NCBI GenBank assembly: GCA_024650095.1
Contig: JANKMV010000054.1
Span: 1 to 10,282, forward strand
Length of the DNA stretch: 10,282 nucleotides
From: Bacillota bacterium
GTDB taxonomy: Bacteria; Bacillota; Dethiobacteria; Dethiobacterales; Dethiobacteraceae
Direction of reading: 5' to 3'
The notes beneath the pieces are model-generated. The model searched no databases. It saw nothing but the letters and a program-made list of their open reading frames with translations, and had not been told where the DNA came from. Every line of letters starts with the position of its first letter. The first letter of the stretch is position 1. This document shows positions 7,712-10,282 of the stretch, in pieces. The translations under genes were made by a program, and so were the position numbers.

Positions 7712-7728
7712 AGTGTCTGCATGACACT
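7712..7728 (-). other. Short hairpin at the UPF0182 stop codon
   Basis: AGTGTC and GACACT form a perfect 6-bp inverted repeat around a 5-nt loop (TGCAT on the plus strand) and include two bases of the UPF0182 stop codon. On the minus strand the next bases are TTTACTGTCC rather than a run of T, so it does not look like a standard intrinsic terminator. It could slow 3' decay or ribosome exit, or be chance. Confidence 0.3.
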
Positions 7729-10282
7729 ATTCTAGTGCCTGTAAACGGATTAATACCGTACCTAGTTCTTTTTGTAAACGACCATATTCGGCCCAGTCGC
7801 CCTCTCTGAGCGCTTCATCTGCTGCGACAAACAATTCTGCCGCGCGCTCAATTAATTCTTGCATATCTTCTCCGCCAGGAATGGTTGGATCCGTTGGATC
7901 TGTTGGGTCTGTTGGGTCTGTTGGGTCCTCTGGATCAGGCCTATCCCCTGGTAACAAGCCAAAGACAGCAGCTAACGCATCCTCTAGCGTTTCTTCCATC
8001 ACCAGATTATCACCATAAGCCACAATCACCCGTGTCAATTCAGGCAATGAACTTTGCTCTGATTGCAGGTAGAGGGGCTCTACATAAAGGATGGAGCCAT
8101 TAATGGGTAGCACCAACAGATTACCACGGATAACACTGGAACCACGTTGGTTCCATAAGGATAGCTGCTGCGATATTGTGGAGTCCTGATCAATTCGTGC
8201 CTCTATCTGTGCAGGACCATAAACAAGTTCGCCCTTGGGAAATTGATAAACCACCAATTTCCCGTACTGCTCCCCGTCACAGCGTCCTGCGAGCCAGGCC
8301 ACCATATTATCGCGGTTGTTCATACTATACGGCTGCATCAAGACAAACTCTGATTCTTCCTCTTGCGGCAGACGCAAGATAGTATAGTAGGGTTCCACCG
8401 TTATAATGTCGTCACCATATTTTTCTGTGGGCACCTGCCATTGGTCTTCCTGATTATAAAACACCATCAGATTTTCCATATGGTACGTTGCATACACTTG
8501 TGATTGCAATTTAAAAAGACGTTCTGGATATCGCACATGCTCTCTAAGAGAAACGGGCATATCTTCCGCGGCCTGAAAAATATTAGGGAAAATTTTACTA
8601 TAAGCAACAATGAGCGGATCATCCGGTTCAAATACATAATACTGTACCGTGCCATTATAGGCATCTACAGTCACCTTAACAGAGTTACGAATATAGTTGA
8701 TACCATCATAGGGTTGGGCATACGGATAACGAGTACTAACTGTATAGGCATCAATCATCCAAAACAGGCGCCCATCAACTATGACTAAATATGGATCATC
8801 ATCGTACTCTAAAAAGGGAACCAACGTTTGAATTCGTTCACCGATGGAGCGAGTAAAATGGATACGACTGTCCGCATCTAATTCACCCGTAACTAGAATT
8901 CTATAATCTAAAAAACGAAGGGCAAATAAAGCCTTCTTTAAAAAGCCCCCAACGGGAATTCCACCCTCGCCATCATACCTTGTTACGGCATTTGTATCAC
9001 CCCTGGGGTAATCAAATTCATCTGTATTGGTATTTGTAAAAATATACTGATCGGTCAATTCTCCATAGTAAATTTGCGGCACATCTACCTGCAGCCCCAT
9101 ACTGCTTTCTACGGGCAAATCACGTAAGGCAAGTCTCGGTTGCCCTTGTGCTGTCGCCTCATTAACGGGGCTTGCTACAACGCCGTAACCATGAGTGTAA
9201 GAAAGACGAGTATTGACCCAACTCGTAGCGTTTAGTTGTGATGTGACAAGCTCACGTGCTGATAACATAAACTGCCTAGTTCTTCCCTCTACTTCATAAC
9301 GACCAGTATCTACATCATTAAACGTATAATATTGCCGCAACCCTTGTAGATTCTTATAACTTTGCATGAGGGGCCGCACATCCCACAAGCGGACATTACC
9401 CACGGTTCCCTCGTTAGCGAGTAGGTCCTCATAACTGATGTTCCCAGTAAACGGGAATTCGCGTTCATCAATCTCTTTTAGACCATACGCCTGTTGTGTA
9501 AACTCAATATTATGCTCTAAATATGGCTCTTCACGTGCAAATTCGTTAGGCTCGACGAGGAACTTTTGCACAATGGATGGTAAGACCCCATTGAGCAGGA
9601 TGGTCGCCCCCACTAAGCCGATAATACTAACGGTTATGAGGCGGGTACTTTTAAGCTTAGTGTTTAGAAGTAAAGCAACTGACGCAAGCAAGGCTAAACC
9701 AAGCAGTACCCAATAGCCCGGCAACATAGCCCGGACATCAGTATAACCTGCCCCAAAAACTACACCACCCGCTGCGTACAATAAACGATACATCTGCAGG
9801 CGATAGCCAAATGCCTGCACCAGAAAAACACCGGCCAGAAGCAGAGACAGATGAAATTGCCCCCGATTAGCAAAGAGGTTACGAAAGCCCAGTTGCTGTG
9901 GTGGATGTACAAACAAATAGATAGCACCACAGATAAAAACAGTGATAATAAACACTAGGAGTAGATATTGATACAAAAGTTCTAGGAAGGGAAGTCTAAA
10001 TAAATAGAATGCCACATCTGTGGAAAATATGGGATCGCTAATGCCCGTGTTGGTGCCAGCGGTAAACAAGCGAACCGTGAGCCAGTCGCCACTCATGGCA
10101 GCTGTGGCAAGCCAGGAGAGCAAGAGCGCCACCGTCAAGAAAAGTGAACGCAATCTTCTTTTCGTCAATAGATTGCCAAAACGTGTATTCATAAGAGCTT
10201 GACGCATCACCAAATTTGGCATATCTAATAACGCTTTTTCTGTCCTTACTAAGTTAAAAAATAAAAAGACGGCAAAGAGGAG
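7727..10282 (-). CDS. UPF0182 (COG1615) family membrane protein, 5' end outside the window
   Basis: The frame has no stop up to the window edge. An internal Met at 10222 gives 831 residues, but the 20 codons before it encode a hydrophobic segment (LLFAVFLFFNLV) typical of the family's second membrane helix, so the true start lies beyond 10282. Counting from that Met, further membrane helices lie near 26-44, 80-105, 122-141, 168-187 and 195-215. A large domain, presumably extracytoplasmic, follows. Family-typical blocks include RYPERLFK and YATYHME (about 8470-8535), RDNMVAWLAGR (about 8280-8310), EARIDQD with SQQLSLW (about 8155-8205) and YVEPLYLQ (about 8065-8090). The C-terminus has a Pro-Asp-Thr repeat linker and then a charged two-helix segment containing EGDWAEYGRLQ. 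The function of UPF0182 proteins is not established; the layout suggests an envelope role. The length is normal once the missing N-terminus is allowed for. Confidence 0.92.
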   Translation of the reverse strand, partial: LLFAVFLFFNLVRTEKALLDMPNLVMRQALMNTRFGNLLTKRRLRSLFLTVALLLSWLATAAMSGDWLTVRLFTAGTNTGISDPIFSTDVAFYLFRLPFLELLYQYLLLVFIITVFICGAIYLFVHPPQQLGFRNLFANRGQFHLSLLLAGVFLVQAFGYRLQMYRLLYAAGGVVFGAGYTDVRAMLPGYWVLLGLALLASVALLLNTKLKSTRLITVSIIGLVGATILLNGVLPSIVQKFLVEPNEFAREEPYLEHNIEFTQQAYGLKEIDEREFPFTGNISYEDLLANEGTVGNVRLWDVRPLMQSYKNLQGLRQYYTFNDVDTGRYEVEGRTRQFMLSARELVTSQLNATSWVNTRLSYTHGYGVVASPVNEATAQGQPRLALRDLPVESSMGLQVDVPQIYYGELTDQYIFTNTNTDEFDYPRGDTNAVTRYDGEGGIPVGGFLKKALFALRFLDYRILVTGELDADSRIHFTRSIGERIQTLVPFLEYDDDPYLVIVDGRLFWMIDAYTVSTRYPYAQPYDGINYIRNSVKVTVDAYNGTVQYYVFEPDDPLIVAYSKIFPNIFQAAEDMPVSLREHVRYPERLFKLQSQVYATYHMENLMVFYNQEDQWQVPTEKYGDDIITVEPYYTILRLPQEEESEFVLMQPYSMNNRDNMVAWLAGRCDGEQYGKLVVYQFPKGELVYGPAQIEARIDQDSTISQQLSLWNQRGSSVIRGNLLVLPINGSILYVEPLYLQSEQSSLPELTRVIVAYGDNLVMEETLEDALAAVFGLLPGDRPDPEDPTDPTDPTDPTDPTIPGGEDMQELIERAAELFVAADEALREGDWAEYGRLQKELGTVLIRLQALE
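7883..7936 (-). repeat. 9-bp tandem repeat encoding Asp-Pro-Thr units in UPF0182
   Basis: Six 9-bp units occur head to tail. The three central ones (7901-7927) are identical on the plus strand (TGTTGGGTC), their neighbours differ by one to three bases, and the last (CTCTGGATC) is the most diverged. Read on the minus strand they give PEDPTDPTDPTDPTDPT, a stiff acidic linker between the main domain and the C-terminal helices. Because the unit is a multiple of three, slippage would change linker length without breaking the frame. Confidence 0.85.

Noticed and set aside
8504..8788. A 94-codon plus-strand frame inside UPF0182
   Set aside because: It lies wholly antisense to conserved family blocks of UPF0182 and shows no domain, so I treat it as a shadow. 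The plus-strand frames at 7885-8103, 8176-8382 and 9438-9716 were set aside for the same reason.
1..10282. A defence system, CRISPR array, prophage, transposon or tRNA-linked island
   Set aside because: I found no transposase, integrase, spaced direct repeats, tRNA-like sequence or abrupt change of composition. All six genes belong to families common in chromosomal backbones.

Overview
The window holds six genes, all on the minus strand and closely packed (gaps of 51, 135, 23, 80 and 27 nt in the direction of transcription, which runs from high to low coordinates). In that order they are a UPF0182-family membrane protein cut by the right edge, rnhA (RNase HI), a DUF4349 lipoprotein, comEC/rec2, a GT4-family glycosyltransferase, and a large sugar-nucleotide pyrophosphorylase fused to a phosphomannomutase-like domain. 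There is no RNA gene, CRISPR array, insertion sequence or phage feature, and no gene-free stretch longer than 135 nt.

The likely source is a Bacillota (Firmicutes) chromosome, probably a clostridial/Peptococcaceae-like lineage. The grounds are strong purine-rich Shine-Dalgarno sites (AAGGAGG or GGGGGG), use of GTG and TTG starts, moderate GC by eye, and the presence of UPF0182, DUF4349 and the long pyrophosphorylase/PMM fusion. This assignment is inferred from family distribution recalled from memory and has not been tested by a search.

Right part (7727-10282): UPF0182 is a multi-pass membrane protein with a large exported region and a C-terminal Asp-Pro-Thr repeat linker. Middle part (6230-7675): rnhA has a complete catalytic set, and a double-anchored lipoprotein of unknown role follows it. 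Left-centre (3846-6206): ComEC is the DNA-import channel of competence, here with DUF4131, Competence and metallo-beta-lactamase domains all intact. Left part (4-3765): the glycosyltransferase and the pyrophosphorylase form a pair that probably makes and uses an NDP-sugar such as GDP-mannose for a cell-surface or storage glycan. A good sigma-A type promoter (TTCATA-17 nt-TATAAT) lies in the comEC/glycosyltransferase gap. It argues that the pair has its own transcription unit and that the glycosyltransferase starts at a TTG at 3765 rather than at the upstream ATG overlapping comEC.

Most of this looks like ordinary core chromosome with several envelope-related genes, and I see no clear new system. 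The points most worth a second look are the degenerate active-site loops of the PMM-like domain, the promoter and TTG start, the two genes sharing an unusual all-G ribosome binding site, the doubly anchored DUF4349 protein, and the Asp-Pro-Thr repeat tract.
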